A stretch of DNA of 64,000 bases from Bin87 sp964347975 (GCA_964347975.1 CAYGAY010000008.1:1-64000), one strand, 5' to 3'. Counted from the first letter of the stretch, positions 7,963 through 16,656 are shown. Numbers and translations are program-made. Notes: generated from the letters alone by a model not told the origin.

Positions 7963-9564
7963 ATGCCCACCATGACCGGCGGCCAGGCTCTCATGCGCTC
8001 CTTGCACCTGGAGGGAGTGCGCGTCATCTTCGGGCTGCCCGGGGTGCAGCTTTATCACGCGCTGGATGCGCTGAACGACGTGCCGGGTATCCGGCTGATT
8101 ACCACCCGCCACGAGCAGGCCACCGCCTACATGGCCGACGGCTACGCCCGGGCCGGCGGCGGCGTGGGCACGGCGTTGATGGTGCCCGGCCCCGGCCTAC
8201 TCAACGCATCGGCCGCCATCAGCACCGCTTACTCGGCGTCCTCGCCGGTGCTGGTGGTGTGCGGCCAGATTGAGCGCGACCTCATCGGCGCCGACCGGGG
8301 CATCCTGCACGAAGTGAACGACCAGCAGGACGCCATCCGGCCCATCACCAAGCACGCGCGGCGCATTATGACTACGGAGGAGACTCCGGAGGCAGTGCAT
8401 GAGGCGTTCCGGCAGTTGACCACCGGCCGGCCCCGTCCCGTGGAGATTGAAATGCCGCCGGAGACCATGGCTGAACCGGGCACGGTAACGCTCATTGAAG
8501 CCGAGGGCTACCCCCGACCCGCCGCATCCGACGAGCAGGTGGCCGAGGCCGCCCGCATCCTGGCGGAGGCTCGGCGTCCGCTCATCTGGGCCGGCGGCGG
8601 CGTCATAGCATCCGAAGGGTCGGCGGCGCTGGTACGGCTGGCGGAGCGGATGCAGGCGCCGGTCATCACCACCGCCGAGGGCAAGGGGGCCATCGACGAC
8701 CGGCATCCACTGGCCCTGGGCGCGCTGCGGCTGCGCAACGACCCTGTAGCCAAGGAGGAACCGCACTTCGACGTGATTCTCGGCGTGGGCAGTCGCATGG
8801 CCTTTCCGATGTGGCTGGACGGTCAGCGGGTGGTGCAGATTGACGTTGACCCCGACGAGCTGGGCCGCAACTGGCCCAACACCTACGGCATCGCCGGCGA
8901 CGCCCGCACGGTTATGGAGCAGCTGGACGCGCGGCTGGCTGACACCATCGACGCCCGCCCGTCCTTTGCCGCCGAAACCGCTGCCCTGCGGGAGCGACGG
9001 CGGGAGACGGCATTGCGCCCGGAGCCGCAGGAATCCTACCTGGCGGCGGTGCGGGCCGCGGTGCCCGACGACGGCATCCTGGTGTCCGGCATGACCCAGC
9101 TGGGCTACTACGCCCGCGCCTTCTGGCCGACTTACGAGCCGCGCACGTTCATCACGTCCAGTTATTCGGGCAACCTGGGCTACGCCTATCCGACGGCGCT
9201 GGGAGCGAAAGTAGCGCAGCCCGACCGTCCGGTGGTAGCCCTGTGCGGCGACGGCGGGTTCTTGTTCAACTCCCAGGAGCTGGCCACGGCGGCGCAGCAC
9301 GGCATCAACGCGGTGGCGGTAGTATTCAACGACAACGCCTACGGCAACGTCCTGCGCGACCAGGTGAACCAGTTCCAGGGCCGCACGGTAGGCGCAGAGC
9401 TGCACAACCCCGATTTCGTCAAGCTGGCCGAGGCATACGGCGTGCGCGGCGTCCGCGCCGAGGGGCCGGCGGCGCTGGAGGCGGCGCTGCGGGATGCGCT
9501 GGCGGTGGACGCGCCCAGCCTGATCGAGGCGCCGGTGGGGATGATGCCGACGCCGTTCACGTAG
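7963..9564 (+). CDS. Acetolactate-synthase-like ThDP-dependent enzyme
   Basis: 533 aa with the three-domain ThDP decarboxylase/ALS layout. The N-terminal Pyr domain has VIFGLPGVQLYHALDAL and the catalytic Glu in TTRHEQATAYMADGYARA (about residue 50). A central domain follows, then the C-terminal PP domain with GDGGFLFNSQELATAAQHG and the Mg ligand Asn in FNDNAYGN. There is no ilvN next to it, so it is more likely a catabolic 2-oxoacid decarboxylase or carboligase than biosynthetic IlvB. ATG 7963 follows GGATAGGAAGG. The 220 bp before it hold GC-rich palindromes and nothing else I recognise. Confidence 0.85.
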   Translation: MPTMTGGQALMRSLHLEGVRVIFGLPGVQLYHALDALNDVPGIRLITTRHEQATAYMADGYARAGGGVGTALMVPGPGLLNASAAISTAYSASSPVLVVCGQIERDLIGADRGILHEVNDQQDAIRPITKHARRIMTTEETPEAVHEAFRQLTTGRPRPVEIEMPPETMAEPGTVTLIEAEGYPRPAASDEQVAEAARILAEARRPLIWAGGGVIASEGSAALVRLAERMQAPVITTAEGKGAIDDRHPLALGALRLRNDPVAKEEPHFDVILGVGSRMAFPMWLDGQRVVQIDVDPDELGRNWPNTYGIAGDARTVMEQLDARLADTIDARPSFAAETAALRERRRETALRPEPQESYLAAVRAAVPDDGILVSGMTQLGYYARAFWPTYEPRTFITSSYSGNLGYAYPTALGAKVAQPDRPVVALCGDGGFLFNSQELATAAQHGINAVAVVFNDNAYGNVLRDQVNQFQGRTVGAELHNPDFVKLAEAYGVRGVRAEGPAALEAALRDALAVDAPSLIEAPVGMMPTPFT

Positions 9565-9602
9565 AGGATATTACAGTTTCAGCGGTTGCCATGCGGAGGG
9601 GA

Positions 9603-9731
9603 ATGACGATGGCTGAAACCCTGTCCAAAGAACAGCGTTCATCTTGGATGGCGCGGGTCAAAAGCAGCAATACTACCCCGGAAAGGTACGTTCGCCGGGA
9701 ATTGTGGGCCGCCGGATTCCGGTACAGACTG
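9603..9731 (+). pseudogene. N-terminal remnant of a Vsr-type mismatch endonuclease
   Basis: Residues 1-43 match the start of very-short-patch-repair endonucleases: LSKEQRSSWMARVKSSNTTP followed by ERYVRRELWAAGFRYRL. The catalytic core and zinc site are absent; the frame runs straight into a small unrelated gene at 9744. This is a truncated leftover, not an active nuclease. Confidence 0.6.
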
Positions 9732-9743
9732 AAGGAGAGGACG

Positions 9744-9971
9744 ATGAAAGACCCCAACGTGTACCCGCCCGGGCTGGACGCCCAGCGGGTGCGGGAAATT
9801 ATCAAGTACCACGATTCCCTGACCGACGAAGAATGGATAGCGGAAGACGAAGTCGCTTTTGAGAACCCCAACAACACGGTGATGGTGATTCCCACGGAAC
9901 TCGTCCCCGCCGTCCGGGAACTGCTGGCGCGCCATACGGCGGATAATCCTGCGGAAACGGCGGCTGGCTAG
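9744..9971 (+). CDS. Small conserved hypothetical protein
   Basis: 75 aa from ATG 9744, preceded by GAAGGAGAGG. It contains YPPGLDAQRVREIIKYHDSL, an acidic EEWIAEDEVAFEN and a C-terminal MVIPTELVPAVRELLARH helix. It resembles small accessory proteins often found with toxin or PIN-like genes, but I see no partner. The frame is continuous with the Vsr remnant upstream, which gives a false longer ORF; the strong ribosome site argues that this is a separate gene. Confidence 0.6.
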   Translation: MKDPNVYPPGLDAQRVREIIKYHDSLTDEEWIAEDEVAFENPNNTVMVIPTELVPAVRELLARHTADNPAETAAG

Positions 9972-10318
9972 CTGGCGGCAACGGGTTGCGGACGAATCCG
10001 CGCGTGGGTTGCGGCCAGCAGCTCCCGCAGCTGCTCGTCGATGGGGGCGGGCGGGTCGCCGGCCAGGGCTTTGCAGGCCAGTTTTTCGGCCAGGCGGGGC
10101 CGGTTGCAGTCCAAGGCCAGCCAGCCGGCGCTGCGGTACAGCGCTGAGTATCTTGGTTCAACGACCTCGGCCATTTCGGCAAGGGCCTTGAGCTCCAGGT
10201 CAAGCGCCTGCTTGAAAAGCTCTGATGCTTTTTCTTCATCGCCGTCGCGCTTGCGCGCCAAGTCGGCGAAAAATGCGGCTTCCATGGCTTTGCTGTGCCA
10301 TTCATCCACGGCGTTCAT
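9968..10318 (-). CDS. Small helical protein of a conserved two-gene module
   Basis: 116 aa, mostly helical and TPR-like: WHSKAMEAAFFADLARKRDG, ASELFKQALDLELKAL and a second helix pair with LDCNRPRLAEKLACKAL. Start ATG 10318 overlaps the stop of the upstream ORF (ATGA, 10315-10318), the usual arrangement for this pair. The upstream partner is internally deleted here. Biochemical role unknown. It converges with the 75-aa gene; the two stops overlap by a few bases. Confidence 0.65.
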   Translation of the reverse strand: MNAVDEWHSKAMEAAFFADLARKRDGDEEKASELFKQALDLELKALAEMAEVVEPRYSALYRSAGWLALDCNRPRLAEKLACKALAGDPPAPIDEQLRELLAATHARIRPQPVAAS

Positions 10319-10494
10319 TTTGCTGCACCTCGGCAAGAGGATTGCTGAATTCTACGACCACCACATAAGTCTCCAGTTGGGGATGTTCCAACCGATTGGC
10401 TTGTTGCAGTTTCTCCCTCCTCGGCCAACGCCGCCCCCATCGCCGGGGTGATGGCCGGGATGTTGCCGGCGCTCAATTCGTTCAAGTCAAGCAT
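10315..10494 (-). pseudogene. Internally deleted partner of the TPR-like protein
   Basis: Starts with MLDLNELSAGNIPAITPAMG, as I recall for the partner family. After about 26 codons it joins, in another frame, a segment reading KLQQANRLEHPQLETYVVVV and EFSNPLAEVQ, which looks like the same family's C-terminus. I infer an internal deletion with frameshift. The rest of 10337-10628 (292 bp) holds no other gene I can support. Confidence 0.45.
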
Positions 10495-10628
10495 CCGGCC
10501 CCCATTATAGCCGGCCCGACTCGCGCCGCAACGCTCCCGCCTCCGTTATGTTATGATGCCCCCGTGCGGCATCCCCGCCGCCGGTCAGCATCCTGCATTA
10601 CGCTTTTCGCGCAGTTGAGGAGGTTATT

Positions 10629-11615
10629 ATGGCTGGAAATTACACTATCAGCGTCGGCACCGTTGGCGGTGGGCTGTCGGTCAGCCCCGACGGCGGCGAA
10701 TCCTGGAACCGTATCCGCAATCCCTTGCCCACCGAGTGCAACATCCGCGCCCTGGCCGTTGACCCCAACCACCGGCACCGCATCTACGCCGGCACCGACA
10801 ACGGCCTGTTCCGCTCCAATGACAACGGCTTTACCTGGGAATACGTCGAGTCGCCCATGGACGACCTGCAAATCTGGTCCGTGGGCGTGGACCCGGACGA
10901 CTCGGATACCGTGTTCGTCGGCACGCGGCCCAACGCCTTCCGCTCCCGCGACGGCGGCAACAGCTGGGAAGCCCTGGACCTCGGCGTAACCATGCCCTGC
11001 CCCATCGGCATCCCCCGCACCACCAACATCATCGTTGACCCGCGAGACACCCGCACCGTGTGGGCCGGCATCGAAGTGGACGGCGTGTACCGCAGCCTGG
11101 ACGGCGGCGACAACTGGACGCGCCTGCCCGACCTCGGCCCCGACCCCTTCCACGGCGACATCCACGGCATGGCCCTCAAGACCGGCCCCGAATCCGCCAT
11201 CTACTGCACCACGCCCTTCGGCATCTCCACCAGCAGCGACGAGGGCGAGAGCTGGGAACTGCATGAGTTCCCCCGGTTCCACGCCGAGGACACCCGCTCC
11301 TACTGCCGGGGCATGGTCATCAAGCCCGATAGCCCCAGCGTCATGTTCGTCGGCAATGGCGACACCATCCCCGGCGTCACCGGCGCCATCCGTCGCACCC
11401 GCGACGCCGGCGCCTCCTGGGACGCGCCGGAGCTGTCGCAGACGCCCAACTCCGTGGTCTATTGGTTCGCCGCCAGCCCCCACGTCTCCGACGTCATGGT
11501 GGCCGCCAGCATCTACGGCTACGTGTACGTCAGCACCGACGGCGGCGACAACTGGGACAAGTTGCAGAAGGAGTTTGGCGAAATTCGCTCCCTGGCGCTG
11601 ACGCCCAACGACTAG
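10629..11615 (+). CDS. BNR/Asp-box beta-propeller protein
   Basis: 328 aa without a signal peptide. It has repeated Asp-box motifs (S-x-D-x-G-x-x-W): SPDGGESWNRI, SNDNGFTWEYV, SRDGGNSWEAL, SLDGGDNWTRL, SSDEGESWELH and STDGGDNWDKL, each about 45-60 residues apart. This predicts a sialidase- or Vps10-like propeller. Catalytic sialidase residues are not apparent, so a binding role or an unknown hydrolase is equally possible. GAGGAGG precedes ATG 10629. An intrinsic terminator follows. Confidence 0.75.
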   Translation: MAGNYTISVGTVGGGLSVSPDGGESWNRIRNPLPTECNIRALAVDPNHRHRIYAGTDNGLFRSNDNGFTWEYVESPMDDLQIWSVGVDPDDSDTVFVGTRPNAFRSRDGGNSWEALDLGVTMPCPIGIPRTTNIIVDPRDTRTVWAGIEVDGVYRSLDGGDNWTRLPDLGPDPFHGDIHGMALKTGPESAIYCTTPFGISTSSDEGESWELHEFPRFHAEDTRSYCRGMVIKPDSPSVMFVGNGDTIPGVTGAIRRTRDAGASWDAPELSQTPNSVVYWFAASPHVSDVMVAASIYGYVYVSTDGGDNWDKLQKEFGEIRSLALTPND

Positions 11616-11655
11616 CGGTCTCACACCGCTCATCCTGATCCTGTCCTAGGATGAT

Positions 11656-11686
11656 GCCCCTCTCCCTGCCGGGAAGAGGGGCTTTT
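11656..11686 (+). terminator. Intrinsic terminator of the propeller gene
   Basis: GCCCCTCTCCC (11656-11666) pairs with GGGAAGAGGGGC (11671-11682) across a TGCC loop, followed by TTTT. Confidence 0.75.
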
Positions 11687-11733
11687 GATGCTAAAATGCT
11701 GACAAACAAGGGCGTCCGACAAGCTGGTGCAAC

Positions 11734-12285
11734 ATGACAACCATGCGAAAATTGATGACAGCCGAAGAGCTGATGCTGCTGTCCGACAACGGGAACCGGC
11801 AGGAGTTGGTGCGAGGAGAGCTGATTGAGATGCCCCCTCCCGGAAAAAGGCACGGCGTTGTATCGTCGGGATTCAACGCTGCCCTGTACAACTATGCAAC
11901 CGCCAACGATTACGGCACAGTGGGCGATAATCATGGCTATCGGCTGGAAAACAACCCCGATACGGTGAGAGCTCCCGATGTCGCGTGGTTCGCTCCGGGA
12001 CACCCAGCGGAACTCACCGACGGCTACCCCGAGCGGGCTCCCGACCTGGTTGTTGAAATCAAATCCCCCGGCGACACCCCTCGCATGGTCGCCGAACGCG
12101 CTCAGATGTGGCTGGGCTTTGGCAGCCGGGAAGTGTGGTATGGCGACCCGGAACATACCACCGTCACCAGGTATCGACCGGGGCAAGAGTCGGAGGTATT
12201 GGGCGAAGACGATATACTGGACGGCGGCGATTTGCTGCCGGGGTTCAGCGTTCCGGTATGGCGGCTGTTCCGGCGGCATCGCTGA
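11734..12285 (+). CDS. Uma2 family endonuclease (copy 1)
   Basis: 183 aa, DUF820/Uma2 fold of the PD-(D/E)xK superfamily. It has the N-terminal MTAEELMLLSDNGNRQELVRGE, the R-x-P-D segment VRAPDVAWF, then DLVVEIKSPGD with the E-x-K pair, and EVWYGDPEHTTVTRY. Cellular role is unresolved; such genes are often multicopy in Chloroflexota and cyanobacteria. Four copies occur in this window. The start could also be the ATG at 11743. Confidence 0.85.
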   Translation: MTTMRKLMTAEELMLLSDNGNRQELVRGELIEMPPPGKRHGVVSSGFNAALYNYATANDYGTVGDNHGYRLENNPDTVRAPDVAWFAPGHPAELTDGYPERAPDLVVEIKSPGDTPRMVAERAQMWLGFGSREVWYGDPEHTTVTRYRPGQESEVLGEDDILDGGDLLPGFSVPVWRLFRRHR

Positions 12286-12316
12286 CCATCCCCATAATCT
12301 GCACAGGAGCGCACTG

Positions 12317-13186
12317 ATGCCTACCTTCGACTCTGACGGCGTCCAGATCTTTTATCAATCCACCGGCGAGGGATTTCCGCTCATCTGGAGCCATGAGTTC
12401 GCCGGCTCCTACGAGAGCTGGGAGCAGCAGGTCCGTTACTTCAGCCACCGCTACCGGGTCATCACCTATAACGACCGGGGTTATCCGCCTTCGGACGTGC
12501 CAATGGACCCGGAAGCGTATTCCCAAGACATTTCGATAGAAGACCTGCGCCGCCTGATGGACCGCCTGGAGCTGGAACAGGCGTATATCGGTGGCCTGTC
12601 CATGGGCGGCAGCGTGGCGCTGAATTTCGCGCTGCGTTATCCCGAACGCTGCCGGGCCATCATCGTGGCATCGGCCGGCTCCGGCACCACCCACAATGAG
12701 GCGTTCCGCACCGGCGGCGAGGCCATGGCCGCCCGTATGCTGGCCGAAGGCACGCCGCCGGTGATGAAGGACTATGGCAGCGGCCCGACGCGGGTACAAC
12801 TGCGGCGCAAAGACCCTCGGGGTTACGAGGAGTTTATGCGCCTGCTGCTGGGACATAACGCCCGCGGTTCGGCCTATACCTTTCGAGGAGTGCAACTCCG
12901 GCGGCCCACCATTGACCAGCTGCTCCCCCAGCTGAACTCGCTGCAAGCACCCACGCTCATAATGATTGGCGACGAGGATGACCCCTGCGTGGAGCCGGCC
13001 ATAATGATGAAACGCGCCATCCCCCGCAGCGGTTTGGCGGCGCTGCCCCAATGCGGCCACGCCATCAACCTGGAAGAGCCGGCCCTGTTCAATCAACTGG
13101 TGGCCGACTTTTTAACGGCGGTGGAGGCCGGCAAGTGGGCGGAACATCCCCTTGGGGACACGCCCTATACTACGGGTTCGCGGTAG
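12317..13186 (+). CDS. Alpha/beta-fold hydrolase
   Basis: 289 aa from ATG 12317. The nucleophile elbow GLSMGG has Ser95; the acid is in IGDEDDPC and the His in QCGHAINLEEP. YNDRGYPPSD after strand 4 is typical of the epoxide hydrolase/haloperoxidase-like branch. It probably cleaves an ester, lactone or C-C bond. It follows Uma2 on the same strand after 31 bp and converges on a luciferase-like gene with a 2-bp gap. Confidence 0.85.
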   Translation: MPTFDSDGVQIFYQSTGEGFPLIWSHEFAGSYESWEQQVRYFSHRYRVITYNDRGYPPSDVPMDPEAYSQDISIEDLRRLMDRLELEQAYIGGLSMGGSVALNFALRYPERCRAIIVASAGSGTTHNEAFRTGGEAMAARMLAEGTPPVMKDYGSGPTRVQLRRKDPRGYEEFMRLLLGHNARGSAYTFRGVQLRRPTIDQLLPQLNSLQAPTLIMIGDEDDPCVEPAIMMKRAIPRSGLAALPQCGHAINLEEPALFNQLVADFLTAVEAGKWAEHPLGDTPYTTGSR

Positions 13187-13188
13187 GG

Positions 13189-14091
13189 TTATTGCCCCCA
13201 GCCAGCGGGGATGACCTCCCGGAACTGACGCATGGCGTCGATATGCTCGGCGACGGAGCTGAGCGGGCCGCGACGCGCCTCCGCCATGATGTGGGTGCCG
13301 CCCAAGTCGCGCCAGCCTTCGGCCTCGGCCAGCCATTCCTCCGGCGACTTGCCGGGCATACGCAGGCGGCCGGCCAACCCCACGTCGGACGGTTGGCGGC
13401 CGGCTTCGGCGATGTAGGTTTGCATCTTGTCCAGCACGGCGCGGGCGGTATCGTCGGGGCCAAAGCTGGGGAACCACCCGTCGCCCATCCGGGCGATGCG
13501 CCGCAGCACCACATCCCTCGGCACAGGGCCGGCCGAGCCGCCGGCTCCAAACCAGACGGGGATCGGCTGTTGGAATGGCAGGGGCTTGATGCCAGCTGAA
13601 CGGATGGTGTGCCATCGGCCGTTAAAGTCCACAACTTCCTGAGTCCATAAGGCGCGCATCAGGTTGATCTGCTCCTCGGAGCGGATGCCACGATTGGTAA
13701 AATCCTCGCCCAACCCCTCGAACTCCACGTGGTTCCAGCCAACGCCGATGCCCAGGGTGAGACGACCGCCGCTCAGGACGTCGATTTCGGCGGCCTGCTT
13801 GGCGACGAGGGCAGTTTGGCGTTGCGGCAGGATGAGAATGCCGGTGATCAGACGGATACGTGTGGTCAGCGCGGAGATGAATGCCAGCGTGGTCAACGAT
13901 TCGTGGATGACACTGTGATGGGTGTAGTAGTGGTCGCGGACGTGGGTATGGTGGGCCGGATCCGCGCCCAGCACGTGGTCGGCGATGAACAGGTAGTCGA
14001 ACTGCATTTCTTCGACCGCCTGCACGTAATCACGGATGGCGACCGGGTCGGGGCCGATTTCGGTTTGCGGGAATATCGCGCCGATTTGCAT
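13189..14091 (-). CDS. LLM-class F420-dependent oxidoreductase
   Basis: 300 aa. It has QIGAIFPQTEIGPDPVAIRD, FDYLFIADHVLGADPAHH, then RLITGILILPQRQTALVAKQ and LSGGRLTLGIGVGWNHVEFE. This is the same TIGR03619-type subfamily as the 6864 gene but a distant relative. It is likely an F420-dependent reductase or dehydrogenase with unknown substrate. GGAGG lies just upstream of the ATG at 14091. It shares orientation with the aldo/keto reductase upstream. Confidence 0.85.
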   Translation of the reverse strand: MQIGAIFPQTEIGPDPVAIRDYVQAVEEMQFDYLFIADHVLGADPAHHTHVRDHYYTHHSVIHESLTTLAFISALTTRIRLITGILILPQRQTALVAKQAAEIDVLSGGRLTLGIGVGWNHVEFEGLGEDFTNRGIRSEEQINLMRALWTQEVVDFNGRWHTIRSAGIKPLPFQQPIPVWFGAGGSAGPVPRDVVLRRIARMGDGWFPSFGPDDTARAVLDKMQTYIAEAGRQPSDVGLAGRLRMPGKSPEEWLAEAEGWRDLGGTHIMAEARRGPLSSVAEHIDAMRQFREVIPAGWGQ

Positions 14092-14117
14092 GGTGACCTC
14101 CTCTAAATCCAGCCCTC

Positions 14118-14145
14118 CGTCATTCCGGCGAAAGCCGAAATCCAG
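14118..14145. repeat. REP-like repeat copy
   Basis: CGTCATTCCGGCGAAAGCCG then AAATCCAG, identical over its first 17 bases to 3874-3890. It fills the short gap between two minus-strand genes. Confidence 0.55.
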
Positions 14146-15171
14146 TCAGCGCCGGTACTCGTCGCCGCAGTCTCCAATGATTTGGTAAAGATCCCGGGCG
14201 TTAACCAGAACCCCTTCGATGGCTGCCTGGTCGTCTGCGTCCAGTTGAAATCTGAATGCGCCGGCGTTTTCGGCGATGTGTTCTGCTACGCCCAAGCGGG
14301 CGCCGATGATTACGCCAGCGACCGCCGGCCGCTCCAGGACGTAACGTGTCGCAACATTGGCGATACTGACGCTGTGCTTATCGGCTACCGTTTTGAGAGT
14401 GGACAAGAGTCGCTGAAACAGGAGCCAGCCGCCCCAGGCGTCAATCATCTGCTTATACTTGCGGAGGCTGGCGGTGTTGAGGGCGTGGTGGCCCGGTTCG
14501 GGTTGGCCCAGGTAGCGGTCGGAAAGCAGTCCTCCACAGAGAACGCCATAGGGCAGGAGCCAGACCCTTTGTTCCTCGCAGACCTGGGACATCTGGACCT
14601 CAGGCCGGCGGTCGATCAGGGAGTACTGCACCTGGTTGGATACGATTCGGATGCCCTTGTCGGCAATTTCGCGTAGCCGCTCGGTATCGAAATTGGTCAG
14701 CGCGACGCGATGGATCTTGCCCTCGTCGCGCAGGTCGGCCAGGTGAGAAAGGGCGTCCAGATAGCGACTGTCCCGGTATTCCCACCAATGGAACTGAAGC
14801 AGGTCAAGCCGTTCAACACCCATGCGGCGGAGGGAGATGCCGATGTTGTTTTCGACGATCTCTCGCGTCATCGGGCCGGGGCGCGGCACCCACTTGGTGA
14901 GGGCCTGGACTTCCGCCAGCGCAGCATCGCCCCGCTCCGCAGCGAGACGCCGGCGGAACTCGTGAATGAAGTCCTCGGCGGGGCCGTAGTGGTCGGCCAG
15001 ATCCCAGGTTGTGAAACCTGCATCGTGGTAAGCGATCATAGCCTCCAGCGCCGCTGCCGGCTCAATGCGACCGTGGGCGCCCGATACCTGCCACATTCCG
15101 TTGAGGATGCGGCAGATGGGAAGATTATCGACGAACCGGAGGCGGGAATCCGGCGGAAGGGGCATGGTCAT
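14146..15171 (-). CDS. Aldo/keto reductase
   Basis: 341 aa. An (alpha/beta)8 NADPH-dependent reductase with an N-terminal ILNGMWQVSG strand, FTTWDLADHYGPAEDFIHEF (catalytic Asp and Tyr), LTKWVPRPG (Lys) and LLQFHWWEY (His region). It continues with SNQVQYSLIDRRPEVQ and a C-terminal cofactor segment VAGVIIGARLGVAEHIAEN. ATG 15171 is placed 5 nt after GAGG; a longer frame exists but lacks a ribosome site. Confidence 0.85.
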   Translation of the reverse strand: MTMPLPPDSRLRFVDNLPICRILNGMWQVSGAHGRIEPAAALEAMIAYHDAGFTTWDLADHYGPAEDFIHEFRRRLAAERGDAALAEVQALTKWVPRPGPMTREIVENNIGISLRRMGVERLDLLQFHWWEYRDSRYLDALSHLADLRDEGKIHRVALTNFDTERLREIADKGIRIVSNQVQYSLIDRRPEVQMSQVCEEQRVWLLPYGVLCGGLLSDRYLGQPEPGHHALNTASLRKYKQMIDAWGGWLLFQRLLSTLKTVADKHSVSIANVATRYVLERPAVAGVIIGARLGVAEHIAENAGAFRFQLDADDQAAIEGVLVNARDLYQIIGDCGDEYRR

Positions 15172-15338
15172 CATAACCTCAACCACGCGTTGCGAGTAGG
15201 TTTCCGCCAGAGTACCAGCCTGGCAAGATTGGGGCAACGGCAGCGTCCGTCATCCGTGGTCTCTGCCAGCGGCAGTTATAATGCGACAGACGCGCGGTGA
15301 CCGCATCATGTCAACACAAGCAGCTTGGAGCCGTTATC

Positions 15339-15788
15339 ATGCCCGGCAGTGATTACACCAAACAGATGGAAACCGTGGTCGAACGAGCCATCGAAGAGAA
15401 CGAACTGGAGGCGTTTGAAGAGTACTGGGACTTGAGCAGAGAGCTTATAACGGGGTTGCCGGTGCGGGCGTTCTACGTGGTTGCTGATGAAGGCTATGGA
15501 AATTTGGCCATCATCACCGACCGGTCAATCATCGACATTGAAGCGGATGATGACGACGATGACATTGGCTACATTTCCGTTACTACGATTAAATCCATCG
15601 CCAAAGTCCATTTCCGAGCCGGCCCGGTGCAGACCATTCCAAATTCTGAGGACGCGCAGTTGACTATCATCCTTTCAATTGCTGGCGCCACCGGGAGCGG
15701 CCCGTACTGGATTGCCGAAACGGAAGCTGAATACAAGCGTCTCAAGCGCTTTGGGGCCGCTTTAATGGGCGCAATCAATGGACACTGA
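15339..15788 (+). CDS. Hypothetical protein, first gene of a three-gene accessory operon
   Basis: 149 aa, unrecognised. It starts with a Glu-rich helix (ETVVERAIEENELEAFEEYW) and has a mixed alpha/beta core with an acidic ADDDDDDIGYISVTTIKSIA stretch. The core suggests a PH-like or bacterial PH-type fold (GNLAIITDRSIIDIEAD, then IAKVHF), but I do not assert this. Two small genes follow closely on the same strand. Confidence 0.55.
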   Translation: MPGSDYTKQMETVVERAIEENELEAFEEYWDLSRELITGLPVRAFYVVADEGYGNLAIITDRSIIDIEADDDDDDIGYISVTTIKSIAKVHFRAGPVQTIPNSEDAQLTIILSIAGATGSGPYWIAETEAEYKRLKRFGAALMGAINGH

Positions 15789-15808
15789 TTGAACTGCGAG
15801 GTCGTATC

Positions 15809-16228
15809 ATGGCCCAATCTACGCCAACTCCAACCAGATCACTCCAGCGGAAGCGCGAGCCCATTACCCTCCCTCCGGTGGATGCGAAAAAACGACAACC
15901 ACAATTGCCGCTGTACTTCTCCCCCGATGTCGAAGCTCTGCTCACGCCGTTCCGGGTTAGGGCATTGCAGCGTATCTACGAAATCGCGCACCGGCATCTA
16001 GGCGACCGCATCAAATCGACCGTTGTCCAATCTGAGCACAGTTACGACGACCCAGGCCATACTACGCTCGTGTTGGCCATCTGGGTTGACATGGACAAAA
16101 GTGAATGGGGCCCGGCTGACCGTGCAATCGGCGACGCGGTTTTTGATGAAGAAGCTTCCTGGCCTGAGCGCGAAAGGGAAGACTATCTCGACATGATTCA
16201 ATTTGAAATTTTGCCGCTGAACACATGA
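15809..16228 (+). CDS. Hypothetical protein coupled to a HEPN-like gene
   Basis: 139 aa. The N-terminal 30 residues are basic and probably disordered; the rest is an alpha/beta domain with ALQRIYEIAHRHLGDRI, TLVLAIWVDMDKSEW and a C-terminal REREDYLDMIQFEIL. The stop overlaps the start of the HEPN-like gene (ATGA at 16225-16228). Position and size suit the antitoxin or nucleotidyltransferase-like half of a pair, but no MNT signature is visible. Confidence 0.6.
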   Translation: MAQSTPTPTRSLQRKREPITLPPVDAKKRQPQLPLYFSPDVEALLTPFRVRALQRIYEIAHRHLGDRIKSTVVQSEHSYDDPGHTTLVLAIWVDMDKSEWGPADRAIGDAVFDEEASWPEREREDYLDMIQFEILPLNT

Positions 16229-16656
16229 AGCCACTGGAATTTTACCAACTCGGCTTGCAGCTTTCCGCTTCAGCCGTAACGGAGGCCGAATGCCGAAACG
16301 CCATAGGGCGGCTTTACTACGGTCTGCATCACGAAGCCTGTTGTCGCTACTTCAGGGCTCACACTGGCGGCACACCATTGGGAAAGGGCAGCCGGCGCGC
16401 CCGACTCATCGAGCGTTATAAATTGTTGGGCAACCGAGATGCGCGACGGGTTCAACGGCATCTTGGTCGGCTGTCAAGTCTGCGCAATATATCTGACTAC
16501 GAGTTAGATAGCGCTATGCGATACCGTGGCAAGACGTACCGCCCGGCCGATTTGATGGGTACTGCGGTGACGGTTGCCACAGCATTGCTGGCTGCGTTGG
16601 AAACATTCTCACCCGGAGCAGCGGTAGATGGCTGTGTCTGTCGTGTCATCCGTTAA
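16225..16656 (+). CDS. HEPN-like small helical protein
   Basis: 143 aa. It has helix 1 with AECRNAIGRLYYGLHHEACC, a basic linker, then RVQRHLGRLSSLRNISDYEL. The 'RN...DY' end of the second helix pair resembles HEPN-domain proteins, where R-x4-6-H forms an RNase site. The canonical RxxxxH is not clear here, so catalysis is uncertain. It is translationally coupled to the 139-aa gene, suggesting a toxin-antitoxin-like or RNA-targeting pair. Confidence 0.55.
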   Translation: MKPLEFYQLGLQLSASAVTEAECRNAIGRLYYGLHHEACCRYFRAHTGGTPLGKGSRRARLIERYKLLGNRDARRVQRHLGRLSSLRNISDYELDSAMRYRGKTYRPADLMGTAVTVATALLAALETFSPGAAVDGCVCRVIR

